21,960 nt of DNA from Alphaproteobacteria bacterium UBA6149 (GTDB taxonomy: Bacteria > Pseudomonadota > Alphaproteobacteria > Rickettsiales > UBA998): the NCBI GenBank assembly GCA_002423155.1, contig DIUV01000027.1:45304-67263 (forward strand). Direction: 5' to 3'. Each line of letters begins with the position of its first letter. Position 1 is the first letter of the stretch. The notes below the pieces were generated by a model. That model was not told where the DNA came from, made no database searches, and saw nothing but the letters and a program-made list of their open reading frames with translations. Shown one piece after another: positions 13,605 through 20,737 of the stretch. The translations under genes and the position numbers were made by a program.

Positions 13605-13793
13605 ATGTCACACTACCCAACATTTTTTGAACCAAACAAAACATCCACCATATATCCAAACCATCCGTCGTCATCCCCGCCTTGTGCGGGGATCTCAGGA
13701 CACAAGGAATACCGAATTCGTAGCTCGAGATCCCCGCACAAGGCGGGGATGACGACGGATGGTTTATATAAAAACAAAAACAGTATCGGGTAG
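13605..13793 (+). CDS. Small ORF carrying a palindromic repeat insertion; doubtful gene
   Basis: A 62-codon reading frame with a good AAAGGA Shine-Dalgarno (13593-13598) 6 nt before its ATG and 14 nt after the channel gene. The first 18 codons precede the repeat, and most of the remaining residues (PSSSPPCAGISGH... to ...SPHKAGMTTDGL) are simply the translation of the inverted repeat at 13658-13765. Either a short gene was invaded in frame by the repeat, as happens with Rickettsia palindromic elements, or the ribosome binding site leads into a chance frame. I cannot recognise the first 18 residues. Confidence 0.3.
   Translation: MSHYPTFFEPNKTSTIYPNHPSSSPPCAGISGHKEYRIRSSRSPHKAGMTTDGLYKNKNSIG
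13658..13765. repeat. Head-to-head pair of GTCATCCCCGC palindromic units
   Basis: A perfect 39-bp inverted repeat: left arm 13658-13696, right arm 13727-13765, loop of 30 nt containing GAATTC. Each arm is itself a small hairpin, ATCCCCGC-CTTGT-GCGGGGAT, flanked by the ACCATCCGTCGTC end. The same unit begins at 21945 and runs off the window, and its outer flank recurs at 48-64. Such GTCATCCCCGC units are widespread dispersed palindromes in alphaproteobacterial genomes. It sits between the channel gene and pyrD and could also act as a bidirectional mRNA stabiliser or terminator-like structure, though there is no U-tract. Confidence 0.9.
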
Positions 13794-13802
13794 TGTCAAT
13801 TT

Positions 13803-14864
13803 ATGTATAAAAAAATCATCCGTCCGCTTCTTTTTAAGCTCCCTGCCGAAACCGCGCATAGACTGGCGATTTTTGCGCTAAAAGCTAACCTTATTCCCGC
13901 ACCAAAAGAAATTACCTCCACACGCCTACAAACCCAACTTCTCGGGCTGGATTTCCCCACCCCCATTGGCTTAGCCGCAGGGTTTGATAAAAATGGCGAG
14001 TGCTACTCAGGCTTATTAAAACAAGGATTTGGTTTTGTTGAAGTGGGCACGGTTACCCCCCGCCCCCAAATCGGCAATCCTAAGCCGCGCTTGTTTCGCC
14101 TAGCGGAAGACCAGGCGATTATCAACCGTATGGGCTTTAATAATAATGGTGCAGATTTAATGCGCGGCAAGCTAGAAGGTCGGGATAAAAGCGCGGGAAT
14201 TGTCGGCGTGAATATTGGCAAAAACAAAGATACGCTGGATGCTGCATCTGATTATCTGACTTTGCTTGATGCATTTTATCCATTAGCAGATTATCTGGTA
14301 GTTAATATCTCTTCGCCCAACACTACAGGTCTGCGCGATTTACAAGGTGAGGCGGCGCTTTTTGAGCTGATGCAGGCTTTAATCGCACGCAAAAATGAGC
14401 TTGCCCAGCAATATGGGCGCACGATTGCCCTGCTGGTAAAAATCGCCCCCGATTTAGACACCGCACAGATGGAAGCAATTGCCGAAGTTGCGCTGAAATT
14501 ATCCTTTGATGGCATCATCGTCAGCAACACCACGATTAGCCGCCCTAATTTACTTTCTGCTGAAAAAGAACAAACAGGCGGCTTAAGCGGCGCACCGCTT
14601 TTTGATTTATCCACGCAAACTCTCGCGCAAATTTACCGCCTTACCCAAGGAAAAATACCCCTGATTGGCGTGGGTGGGGTGAGCAACCTCAATCAATTAT
14701 TAGCCAAGATTCGCGCAGGCGCATCCTTGGTACAAATTTATTCCGCGCTTATTTATGAAGGCATAGACTTGAGCGCTCGCCTAAATAAAGAGCTAGATAA
14801 TTGGTTAGCACAACAAAACATCCCCAACATAAGCCAATTGATTGGCAGTAATGTTTCCAAATAA
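13803..14864 (+). CDS. pyrD: Dihydroorotate dehydrogenase (quinone), class 2
   Basis: Oxidises dihydroorotate to orotate with FMN and passes electrons to membrane quinones, the fourth step of UMP synthesis. The 353-residue length and N-terminal helical extension (IRPLLFKLPAETAHRLAIFAL) mark the membrane-associated class 2 enzyme. Signatures: GLAAGFDKNGE (57-67), GFVEVGTVTPRPQ, NRMGFNNNG, VGVNIGKNK, the catalytic-serine loop NISSPNTTGLRDLQ (168-181), and the C-terminal FMN-phosphate region LIGVGGVSN with RAGASLVQIYSALIYEG. ATG 13803 lacks a clear Shine-Dalgarno. pyrB lies in the same window 6.9 kb downstream but not in the same transcription unit. Confidence 0.96.
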   Translation: MYKKIIRPLLFKLPAETAHRLAIFALKANLIPAPKEITSTRLQTQLLGLDFPTPIGLAAGFDKNGECYSGLLKQGFGFVEVGTVTPRPQIGNPKPRLFRLAEDQAIINRMGFNNNGADLMRGKLEGRDKSAGIVGVNIGKNKDTLDAASDYLTLLDAFYPLADYLVVNISSPNTTGLRDLQGEAALFELMQALIARKNELAQQYGRTIALLVKIAPDLDTAQMEAIAEVALKLSFDGIIVSNTTISRPNLLSAEKEQTGGLSGAPLFDLSTQTLAQIYRLTQGKIPLIGVGGVSNLNQLLAKIRAGASLVQIYSALIYEGIDLSARLNKELDNWLAQQNIPNISQLIGSNVSK

Positions 14865-14890
14865 TAATGACTTGAAATTAACCATTGCAA

Positions 14891-14928
14891 GTGCTAAGAA
14901 TCTACATTCTATTAGAATAACTTAGCAC
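14891..14928 (+). repeat. 8-bp stem-loop upstream of a small membrane peptide ORF
   Basis: GTGCTAAG (14891-14898) pairs with CTTAGCAC (14921-14928) around 22 nt that contain a smaller ATTCT-ATT-AGAAT hairpin. There is no U-tract. The layout (outer stem, about 23-nt AT-rich loop, just before an ORF) recalls the composite palindromes elsewhere in the window, but the GC-rich hairpins that follow in those are missing, so I do not count it as a member. Confidence 0.45.
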
Positions 14929-14938
14929 AGGAACCAGC

Positions 14939-15055
14939 ATGCTGCCCGCAACTAAAAATAAATTATTTGGCGTATTTTTACTAATATTATTTGTGGTTGC
15001 CGCCTACTTTCTTGATGCAGGAATGGACAGTCTTGATTTAGATTTTACCAACTAA
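14939..15055 (+). CDS. 38-residue single-pass membrane peptide
   Basis: The frame starts at ATG 14939 with AGGA about 7 nt upstream. The product has a short N terminus with three lysine/threonine residues (MLPATKNK), one strongly hydrophobic helix (LFGVFLLILFVVAAYFL, residues 9-25) and an acidic tail (DAGMDSLDLDFTN). That is the form of a genuine small inner-membrane protein: positive inside, acidic outside. It follows pyrD after 74 nt and converges with the glycosyltransferase gene (26-nt gap). No family is recognised. Confidence 0.5.
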   Translation: MLPATKNKLFGVFLLILFVVAAYFLDAGMDSLDLDFTN

Positions 15056-15081
15056 AATTGATTTGGCTGCGCCTATAATTG

Positions 15082-16344
15082 CTATAAATATAATTGCTCA
15101 ATTTTTGCATTCGTCGGTGGAGGCAAACGTTTCTCGGCTAAATCTCCAATTAAAGCTACATGCAAGGGCATTAATTTTTGCAAATCATAACGATTCTGCA
15201 CAGTTTTACGAGCTTGATTGCGCATTTCTTGCATGCCATCGGGATGATCTAACACACTACAAATTTTTTCTACCAAATCTTGCGGGGAGAAAAAATCCAC
15301 CAGCAAGCCATTTTTCCCATGTTCAATAACTTCTAATACGGGAGAAGTGCTAGAAGCAATCATAGCAACCCCACTCGCCATAGATTCTAACATCGACCAA
15401 GAAAGCACAAATGGGTAGGTAAGATAAATATGCGCGGCAGAAATCTGAAATAATTTTATCAATTGCGCATAAGATAACACCCCCGTAAAATGAACACGCT
15501 CCATATCCAATTTAACTGTTTTTAGCATTTCTTCGCGCCAAGTATTGCCTTTGCCTAGTTTCCGTCCGTAACTAACCTCATCAGCACCCACGGCAATAAT
15601 ATGCACATCAGATCGCTCTTTTAATAACAACTCCGCCGCGCGCATAAAAGTGGGAAAACCACGATAGGGCTCAAAATTACGGGCGATATAGGTAACCACC
15701 TTATCCCCCGCCCGAAAAACTTTGCCTGAAGGAAGCACTATCTCTGCCTGCGCATCAGGATGGCAATACTCAGTATCAATCCCATCATGCAGCACGGATA
15801 TTTTACTCTGAAACTCAATCGGATGCACCGATTTTTGCCAAAAAGTTGGCGAAATCCCCCAATCAGCCGATTCTAAACTCAAAATATTAGTGATATTTTT
15901 AATCCGCACGCGCGCTTCATCGTCCAAACTCGCAGGAGAATATTCTTTGTCAAAATTCACATCCGAACCATGGCTTTGATAGTAAAACTCAAAAAAATTC
16001 AATAAAGCCGAATCAGGATAAATATCTTTAATAAACAAAGCATCACCCCAGCCAGGGTGCGCACAAATAACATCAGGCACAAAGCCTTCACGCTCTTTCA
16101 GCGCCTTACAAACCCGCCAAACTTCCTGCCCTTGCAAAACCGCCCGCTCGGTACCAATCAAATAACGATGGGTAGTCGCCACCGCATCTCGCGGCATTTT
16201 ATATTCCACTTTATGCACATTAGGAATTTCCAAGCTTTTTGGCTTAGTAATAAACACCACCTGATTATTCTTATCCGCCGCCAGCACCCGACAATGATGC
16301 TTATATTGCCCCGGCATATTAGGATGTATAAAGAGAATTTTCAT
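15082..16344 (-). CDS. Glycosyltransferase family 4-type protein
   Basis: A 420-residue cytoplasmic or membrane-peripheral transferase, probably for surface polysaccharide. It starts MKILFIHPNMPGQYKHH, the usual GT4 first strand. The acceptor-side domain includes DVICAHPGWGDALFIKD. The second Rossmann domain begins near residue 215 with VVTYIARNFEPYRGFPTFMRA. The donor-binding E-x7-E type region appears as SMLESMASGVAMIASSTSPVLEVIEHGKNGLLVDFF (Glu in LES and Glu in LEV). No transmembrane helix or signal peptide is seen. It is last in a minus-strand run after ccmC and fdxA with a 25-nt gap. Sugar and acceptor are unknown. Confidence 0.88.
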   Translation of the reverse strand: MKILFIHPNMPGQYKHHCRVLAADKNNQVVFITKPKSLEIPNVHKVEYKMPRDAVATTHRYLIGTERAVLQGQEVWRVCKALKEREGFVPDVICAHPGWGDALFIKDIYPDSALLNFFEFYYQSHGSDVNFDKEYSPASLDDEARVRIKNITNILSLESADWGISPTFWQKSVHPIEFQSKISVLHDGIDTEYCHPDAQAEIVLPSGKVFRAGDKVVTYIARNFEPYRGFPTFMRAAELLLKERSDVHIIAVGADEVSYGRKLGKGNTWREEMLKTVKLDMERVHFTGVLSYAQLIKLFQISAAHIYLTYPFVLSWSMLESMASGVAMIASSTSPVLEVIEHGKNGLLVDFFSPQDLVEKICSVLDHPDGMQEMRNQARKTVQNRYDLQKLMPLHVALIGDLAEKRLPPPTNAKIEQLYL

Positions 16345-16369
16345 TTTTTTCGCTCTGGGTTAAGTTTAT

Positions 16370-16705
16370 TTAATCCCCACTACCAGGATTAGCGCTAAAA
16401 TATTGCTCAAATTTCCCCTTTTTGCCGTCAAAATCCTTAGCATCTTCGGGGGCGTCTTTTTTGCGGGTTATGTTTGGCCAGATTTGTGCGTATTCGCGGT
16501 TTACTTCTACCCATTGGAGTAGTTTTTCGGATTCAGGTTTGATGGCTTCGGCGGGGCACTCGGGCTCGCAGACGCCGCAATCTATGCATTCGTCAGGGTG
16601 GATTACCAACATGTTTTCACCTTCGTAAAAACAATCAACTGGGCACACTTCTACGCAATCAGTGTATTTGCAGCGAATGCAATCATCGGTAACTACGAAT
16701 GTCAT
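16370..16705 (-). CDS. fdxA: 7Fe ferredoxin (3Fe-4S/4Fe-4S)
   Basis: A small cytoplasmic electron carrier, 111 residues. The cysteine layout matches Azotobacter ferredoxin I with a one-residue shift: 9, 17 and 50 for the 3Fe-4S cluster; 21, 40, 43 and 46 for the 4Fe-4S cluster; 12 and 25 as the additional cysteines. The acidic C-terminal extension (about 60-111) is also typical of the FdxA type found in alphaproteobacteria. AAGGA lies 10 nt before the start. The gene is 23 nt downstream of ccmC and in the same orientation, so co-transcription is likely; a functional link beyond redox/metal metabolism is not evident. Confidence 0.95.
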   Translation of the reverse strand: MTFVVTDDCIRCKYTDCVEVCPVDCFYEGENMLVIHPDECIDCGVCEPECPAEAIKPESEKLLQWVEVNREYAQIWPNITRKKDAPEDAKDFDGKKGKFEQYFSANPGSGD

Positions 16706-16728
16706 TTTGTTATAGTCCTTGTCTTAAT

Positions 16729-17445
16729 TTATTTTAAATTTGCGAATACCATCCGGCGTATTTTTGCGTGCGCAACTATAGTCCGAATTTTACAGATGGC
16801 AAGTAGCAGGTAAAAACAAGTAAACGCCAGCCCCATTAATAATAAGGGCACCAACATGGGTGTGGCGATGGCAGCGCCACCAGCGCGGAACAAACTCGCG
16901 GGTTGATGCAATGTATTCCACCAATCCACCGAGAATTTGATAATCGGGATATTCACAAATCCCACCAACGCCAAAATCGCACAAGTTTTTTGTGCTGGTT
17001 CATCCCCCTCTGCCTGCCGTGCCAACGCTAGATAACCTAAATATAAGAAAAACAAGATTAACATCGAAGTCAAGCGCGCATCCCACACCCACCAAGCCCC
17101 CCACATGGGCTTTCCCCACAGCGAACCAGTAACCAGGGTGAGAAAAGCAAAGCAAGCGCCAATGCTGGCACTAGCACGAGCAAACATATCCGCCACACTA
17201 TGCCGCCAAACCAAGAACACAAAAGAAGCAACCGCCATATTGGTATAAATAAATAACGCCATCCACGCTGAAGGCACGTGAATATACATAATCCGCACCG
17301 CCTCGCCTTGCTGATAATCCGCCGGAGAAGCAAACAAACCCAGATATAAACCTGCCGCCAAGCTCATACCAAACAGCACCAACAAAAAAGGCTGAATTTT
17401 TTCGGCGATTTTTAAGAATTTAGTCGGGTTAGCGAGAAAATACAT
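16729..17445 (-). CDS. ccmC: Heme exporter / cytochrome c maturation protein CcmC
   Basis: Presents heme to CcmE during cytochrome c maturation in the inner membrane. The 238-residue product has six predicted helices and the tryptophan-rich WWD signature WGKPMWGAWWVWDARLTS (110-127). His56 (YIHVPSAW) and His180 (TLHQPAS) stand the same 124 residues apart as the heme-ligand histidines of E. coli CcmC. The start at 17445 is preferred because AAAGGA precedes it. A 19-residue upstream extension would begin inside the palindromic element at 17490-17502 and is unlike CcmC. No ccmA, B, D or E is adjacent; the rest of the system must lie elsewhere. Confidence 0.95.
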   Translation of the reverse strand: MYFLANPTKFLKIAEKIQPFLLVLFGMSLAAGLYLGLFASPADYQQGEAVRIMYIHVPSAWMALFIYTNMAVASFVFLVWRHSVADMFARASASIGACFAFLTLVTGSLWGKPMWGAWWVWDARLTSMLILFFLYLGYLALARQAEGDEPAQKTCAILALVGFVNIPIIKFSVDWWNTLHQPASLFRAGGAAIATPMLVPLLLMGLAFTCFYLLLAICKIRTIVAHAKIRRMVFANLK

Positions 17446-17489
17446 TTCTTTTCCTTTTAGACTTTTTCTGCGGTAGAATAAGTGCATTA

Positions 17490-17588
17490 TATAGTGTTTC
17501 AACTTTTAAATAACCATCAAATATTTTGAAACACTATAGGTTTGCGACCGCAAACCCGCCCCTCTTCCTAAGAGATGGGCGTGCGGCG
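17490..17588 (+). repeat. Composite palindromic element, copy 2 (upstream of mazG-like gene)
   Basis: The outer stem TATAGTGTTTCAA (17490-17502) pairs perfectly with TTGAAACACTATA (17526-17538) around 23 nt. Next comes GGTTTGCG-AC-CGCAAACC (17539-17556). A longer third hairpin follows, CGCCC-CTCTT-CCT-AAGAG-AT-GGGCG (17557-17581), and then TGCGGCG, which matches the end of copy 1. Compared with copies 1 and 3, the third stem seems to hold an extra ~17-nt stem-forming insertion. The element lies between divergent ccmC and the mazG-like gene. Confidence 0.75.
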
Positions 17589-17630
17589 TATAAAATTAAA
17601 CCAACTAATAAACTAATTCGGGCAGAAACC

Positions 17631-18008
17631 ATGAAAACTTCTCTACAAACTGCACAATACATCCAAGACCAAGTAGCACAAGTCGGTTTTGCCTGGGCGG
17701 AAGTTGAAGGAGTGTTTGAAAAGATTGAAGAAGAATTAGCAGAAACCAAACAAGCTTTTGCTAGTGGCATCCAAACAGACATAGCCGAGGAATTAGGGGA
17801 TTTGTTATTTTCCTGCGTCTGCCTCACCCGTTATGCAGATATTGATGCGGAGGAAACTCTGGCACAAGCTAATAACAAATTCCTCCGCCGCTGGAAATAT
17901 ATTGAACGCGCCATTCAAGCCCGCGGCGAAGAACTAGACCAGCAAAGCTTGGAAAGTTTGGAGATTTTGTGGCAAGAAGCGAAAACCAAAATTGTCACAC
18001 AATCTTAA
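17631..18008 (+). CDS. Single-domain MazG-like nucleoside triphosphate pyrophosphohydrolase
   Basis: An all-alpha NTP pyrophosphatase domain predicted to hydrolyse (d)NTPs to NMP and pyrophosphate with Mg2+. The 125 residues align with the C-terminal, catalytically active half of MazG: QVGFAWAEVEGVFEKIEEELAE (residues 17-38, EExxE metal ligands), DIAEELGDLLFSCVCLTRY (50-68, ExxD), ANNKFLRRWKYIE (80-92) and a final LEILWQEAK. Full MazG is about 260-270 residues with an N-terminal homologous domain; that half is absent and upstream is a palindromic element. It may be a natural one-domain form or a truncation. ATG 17631 has only a weak ribosome binding site; the longer frame from 17526 runs through the repeat and adds unrelated residues. 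Confidence 0.85.
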   Translation: MKTSLQTAQYIQDQVAQVGFAWAEVEGVFEKIEEELAETKQAFASGIQTDIAEELGDLLFSCVCLTRYADIDAEETLAQANNKFLRRWKYIERAIQARGEELDQQSLESLEILWQEAKTKIVTQS

Positions 18009-18085
18009 CGTGATTTTAACCAAAACATCAATTATTCTGTTTGCAGGATAGAAATTACTATAAAACAATCATAAAAGAATAAAAA

Positions 18086-18991
18086 ATGTGTGATTTTGGT
18101 GGCGGAGATTTTGGGAGCGGGGATTTCTCATTTGGTGATTTTTTTGGTGGATCATTTGATGGTTGGAGTAGTGCCGATTTTGGCGAGCATGGCGGTTTTT
18201 TTGAATCGCTTTTTTCTGGTGAAGCATCCATTATAGACATTGCTGGCGATCTTTGGGAAAGATATGGCGCCGCTTCAGAAGAAGTTTTAAATGATTTTTT
18301 AACCTTCCGTTTTTATCAAAACTACACAAACAATCCCGATGAAACTTGGGAATCTTTTAAAAAGAATGGCGCAAAGCTTAGTGTTGAGCAACAAAGTGCT
18401 AAAGATGTTTTGGAAAGCCACTCCTTACTCAAGCAATTAGTGAGCAAATATCTACCTCAAGATAATGAAGTAAGAATAAAATATGAAGCACTAGGCGCAA
18501 AACTACCTGATGAAGCATTGTTAAAACAAACAAAAAAACAACTTTCTTCAAAACTGCACCCCGACCGGGCAGGGGGAGATAGTGAAATTATGAAGAAAGC
18601 AAATGCAAGCTTAACATTATTAGAAAACAAAGAAGCATGTGAAAATTATAATCATGTCACCAATAATGGAGTAAATACAGGTGATTTATTTGAAGAATTT
18701 TGCAAAACAGATCGCGAAGATATTATCAATCGTTCTGAAAAATACAAAGCCGACCGCGTAAAAATGTTTAAAGGAATTGAAGGAAAAGCTCGTGAAGAAA
18801 TGGGGTTTTCCGAAAAAATATCCGCAGATATAAATAATTTTTTTAAGAAAGCCTCGCCAACAACTCAAGGAGGGGTAATCTTTGGAGTAATTACGGGCAC
18901 AGCATTATTAACTTTCTTAGCCTGCCGTTGGCAAGATCAAGAAAAGCATAAAAAACAGACAAAAAACAACGCCTCTTCATTGGCAATTTAA
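18086..18991 (+). CDS. Gly/Asp/Phe-rich membrane protein with a J-domain-like HPD segment
   Basis: A 301-residue protein not recognised as a whole. Residues 1-40 are a low-complexity run built from Gly-Asp-Phe units. Residues about 138-185 resemble the J domain of DnaJ co-chaperones: a helix (LPDEALLKQTKKQLSSKL), the HPD tripeptide (158-160), RAGGDSEIMKKAN as the loop and helix III start, and LTLLENKEACENY near its end. That would imply an interaction with DnaK. Residues 261-280 form one hydrophobic helix, followed by a basic Lys/Gln-rich tail. The G/F-type segment precedes rather than follows the J-like region, opposite to DnaJ. It is followed after 19 nt by another membrane protein gene, probably a unit. 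The function is unknown. Confidence 0.75.
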   Translation: MCDFGGGDFGSGDFSFGDFFGGSFDGWSSADFGEHGGFFESLFSGEASIIDIAGDLWERYGAASEEVLNDFLTFRFYQNYTNNPDETWESFKKNGAKLSVEQQSAKDVLESHSLLKQLVSKYLPQDNEVRIKYEALGAKLPDEALLKQTKKQLSSKLHPDRAGGDSEIMKKANASLTLLENKEACENYNHVTNNGVNTGDLFEEFCKTDREDIINRSEKYKADRVKMFKGIEGKAREEMGFSEKISADINNFFKKASPTTQGGVIFGVITGTALLTFLACRWQDQEKHKKQTKNNASSLAI

Positions 18992-19010
18992 ATAAAAAAA
19001 GGATTATATT

Positions 19011-19466
19011 ATGTCAAGAAATCACTCAGAAACCCCAACAGGCGGCATGTTTTTTGGCTCTGATGGAGCTGGGGTACAAGTAATGGGCGAACAATTGCGC
19101 GAAGTAGATGCGCCAATTGAAGGGCTGGTTGGCGCTGCCGCATCTGGGGTAAGTTCTGCGGTTATAGCTGGCATTGGCTCTTCAATTGTAACAATCGCCC
19201 ACATGCCCGAAGAACAAGAACTAACTTCACGCGCATTAATATCTGGGCTTAAAAACCACACGGCAGGCATTATCGCCACCATCTTAGCTGGAGCAACCAT
19301 TGGCGGCTTAGTACGTTATTCTCGTGCGGCAAAACATAATGAATGGAGCCAAAAACATTATGATTTCATGCATGACCAACAAGAACTAAAACACGACAAA
19401 AACCCAGAAACCAGCTTTGCCGAAAAAGAACATGAGCGCAAAACACATGAACAAATAGAAAGATAA
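19011..19466 (+). CDS. Small two-helix membrane protein of unknown function
   Basis: A 151-residue protein starting with AAGG about 10 nt upstream. The polar N terminus (1-36) contains a GGMFFGSDGAG segment. Two Gly/Ala-rich hydrophobic stretches follow (about 38-63 and 84-103), separated by a short charged loop (MPEEQELTSR). The C terminus is highly charged and rich in His, Lys and Glu (105-151), likely helical. Both ends should lie on the same side of the membrane. Its gene partner is the J-domain-like membrane protein just upstream. It converges on the TPR lipoprotein gene with only 6 nt between stop codons and no terminator visible. I recognise no family. Confidence 0.7.
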   Translation: MSRNHSETPTGGMFFGSDGAGVQVMGEQLREVDAPIEGLVGAAASGVSSAVIAGIGSSIVTIAHMPEEQELTSRALISGLKNHTAGIIATILAGATIGGLVRYSRAAKHNEWSQKHYDFMHDQQELKHDKNPETSFAEKEHERKTHEQIER

Positions 19467-19472
19467 TACTGA

Positions 19473-20528
19473 CTATTTCTTCGGTGACTCTTTCTTCGGC
19501 AACTCTTTTGTGGGCTTAATTTCAGTTAATGGTTTAATTTCTTTTGCTGCCTTATTACCATCTTCTGGCTTAGTCTTTCCTAAACTTCCCATAGAACCCG
19601 TAGCCATTGCTTTACTAGGAGCAGAAGACTCGCCATCCTTGCTCAAAGTTTCCAGATTCGTCCATGCACGCGCATAATAACGAGGGCTTTTCGCCAATGC
19701 CATGTTCAGATAACCTTTTGCCAAAGTATCATCCTTTGCCAAATGCGCATACAAGGCCAAATTATTATCCAAGGCCGAGCCCGACAAATACTGCGCGCTG
19801 ATTTTTTCCGCCACATCCAGCTTGCCCATAATCGCATAAACCAGCGCCAAGTTCATATCCACCTGTTGGCGCAATAATTTATTTTCACCCGAGGCAGCCG
19901 ATGCTTGAGTTAGAGATTGAGTCGCCTCTACGGGCAGGCTGCTAATTGCTTGTGCTAAGCCTAAATTATTTAAGACCGTAACCCTATCCCCTTTTTGGCG
20001 CAAAGCCTCTTGGAAATATAAGATAGATTCGGGATACATTTGTTTTTGCACGAACAACAACCCTAGCCCGTTCAAGGCTTTCCAGCGGGTAGCATCTTTC
20101 TTTTTCACTTGCGACAAAACCTCGCCCGCTTCTTTAAATTCTCCCTTAGCAAGCAGGGCTAAACCGCGTCCTTCTAACGCATCAATATTATTAACATCTT
20201 TTTTTAAGATCTTTTCATAAGCGTTCAAAGCCATGTCCAACTCACCAGCCCGACGCGCAGCATCCGCAAAGGCAATATGATATTCCACTTTTTCAGGCTT
20301 CATATCAGATAATTGCCGATAAATCTGCCCCGCCTTAGAATATTCACCACGATCAATTGCTGATTTAGCATTTTCTTCCATGGTTTGCGCCATGGTTTTA
20401 ACTTCGGGCGCGCCCAAGCCATTTAAAATCATTTGCCCATCTTTTACCTGCGGGCGATTCTTGCTGCAACCCGTCACCGCCAAAACAACACTCATGATAA
20501 ACAACAATTTAGGCGTGGTCTTAAACAT
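19473..20528 (-). CDS. TPR-repeat lipoprotein, TadD-like
   Basis: A 351-residue protein with a lipoprotein signal (LLFIMSVVLAVTGC, lipidation at Cys21) and a tandem TPR array over about residues 45-290, seen as repeats of the A-x-x-x-x-x-G-x-x-x-x-A pattern (RGEYSKAGQIYRQL, AGELDMALNAYEKIL, KGEFKEAGEVLSQV, MYPESILYFQEAL, MGKLDVAEKISAQYL). The Lys/Pro/Glu-rich C-terminal tail contains short EIKP-type and KKESPKK repeats. TPR lipoproteins of this design include TadD of the Flp pilus system; no other tad gene is nearby, so the role may differ. GAGG precedes the ATG by 8 nt. Confidence 0.85.
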   Translation of the reverse strand: MFKTTPKLLFIMSVVLAVTGCSKNRPQVKDGQMILNGLGAPEVKTMAQTMEENAKSAIDRGEYSKAGQIYRQLSDMKPEKVEYHIAFADAARRAGELDMALNAYEKILKKDVNNIDALEGRGLALLAKGEFKEAGEVLSQVKKKDATRWKALNGLGLLFVQKQMYPESILYFQEALRQKGDRVTVLNNLGLAQAISSLPVEATQSLTQASAASGENKLLRQQVDMNLALVYAIMGKLDVAEKISAQYLSGSALDNNLALYAHLAKDDTLAKGYLNMALAKSPRYYARAWTNLETLSKDGESSAPSKAMATGSMGSLGKTKPEDGNKAAKEIKPLTEIKPTKELPKKESPKK

Positions 20529-20623
20529 GTTTTATCCTCAAAATAATATTTGCAGGCAGGATACACGAAAAAATATACTTCATGCAATGTTTTCGGTATA
20601 TCTTAGATTTATGTTGGTTTATG

Positions 20624-20732
20624 TTATAGTGCTTCCCCATTAAAATCATGCTGAATAAGAAGCACTATAATAGGCTTGCAACTGCAAGCCCGCCGCTCGT
20701 GTGGCGTGAGAATAAAAAAGAAACACTATAGG
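20624..20732 (+). repeat. Composite palindromic element, copy 3, in the pyrB leader, with an extra stem arm
   Basis: The outer stem TTATAGTGCTTC (20624-20635) pairs with GAAGCACTATAA (20659-20670) around exactly 23 nt. Next are GGCTTGCA-AC-TGCAAGCC (20673-20690) and CGCCGC-TCGT-GTGGCG (20691-20706, one G-U pair). Relative to copy 2, the middle hairpin differs at two positions and both partner bases change with them. After a short A-rich linker, GAAACACTATAGG (20720-20732) repeats the 3' arm of copy 2 (17528-17540) exactly, 5 nt before the pyrB ATG. It could be an operator, an RNA structure or a mobile palindrome. Confidence 0.75.
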
Positions 20733-20737
20733 CAATT

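Noticed and set aside
13605..13793. CRISPR-like repeat arrangement around the two GTCATCCCCGC units.
   Set aside because: The units are inverted relative to each other, only two occur together and the spacer is single. It is a palindromic element pair, not an array.
17446..17502. A 19-residue N-terminal extension of CcmC beginning MKHYIMHLF.
   Set aside because: It starts inside a palindromic element, has no homology to CcmC and would skip the good AAAGGA site in front of ATG 17445.
18058..18240. Pro/Lys/Ser-rich 60-codon frame on the minus strand.
   Set aside because: It is the antisense shadow of the GDF-rich start of the plus-strand gene; the low-complexity bases create an open frame with no ribosome binding site.
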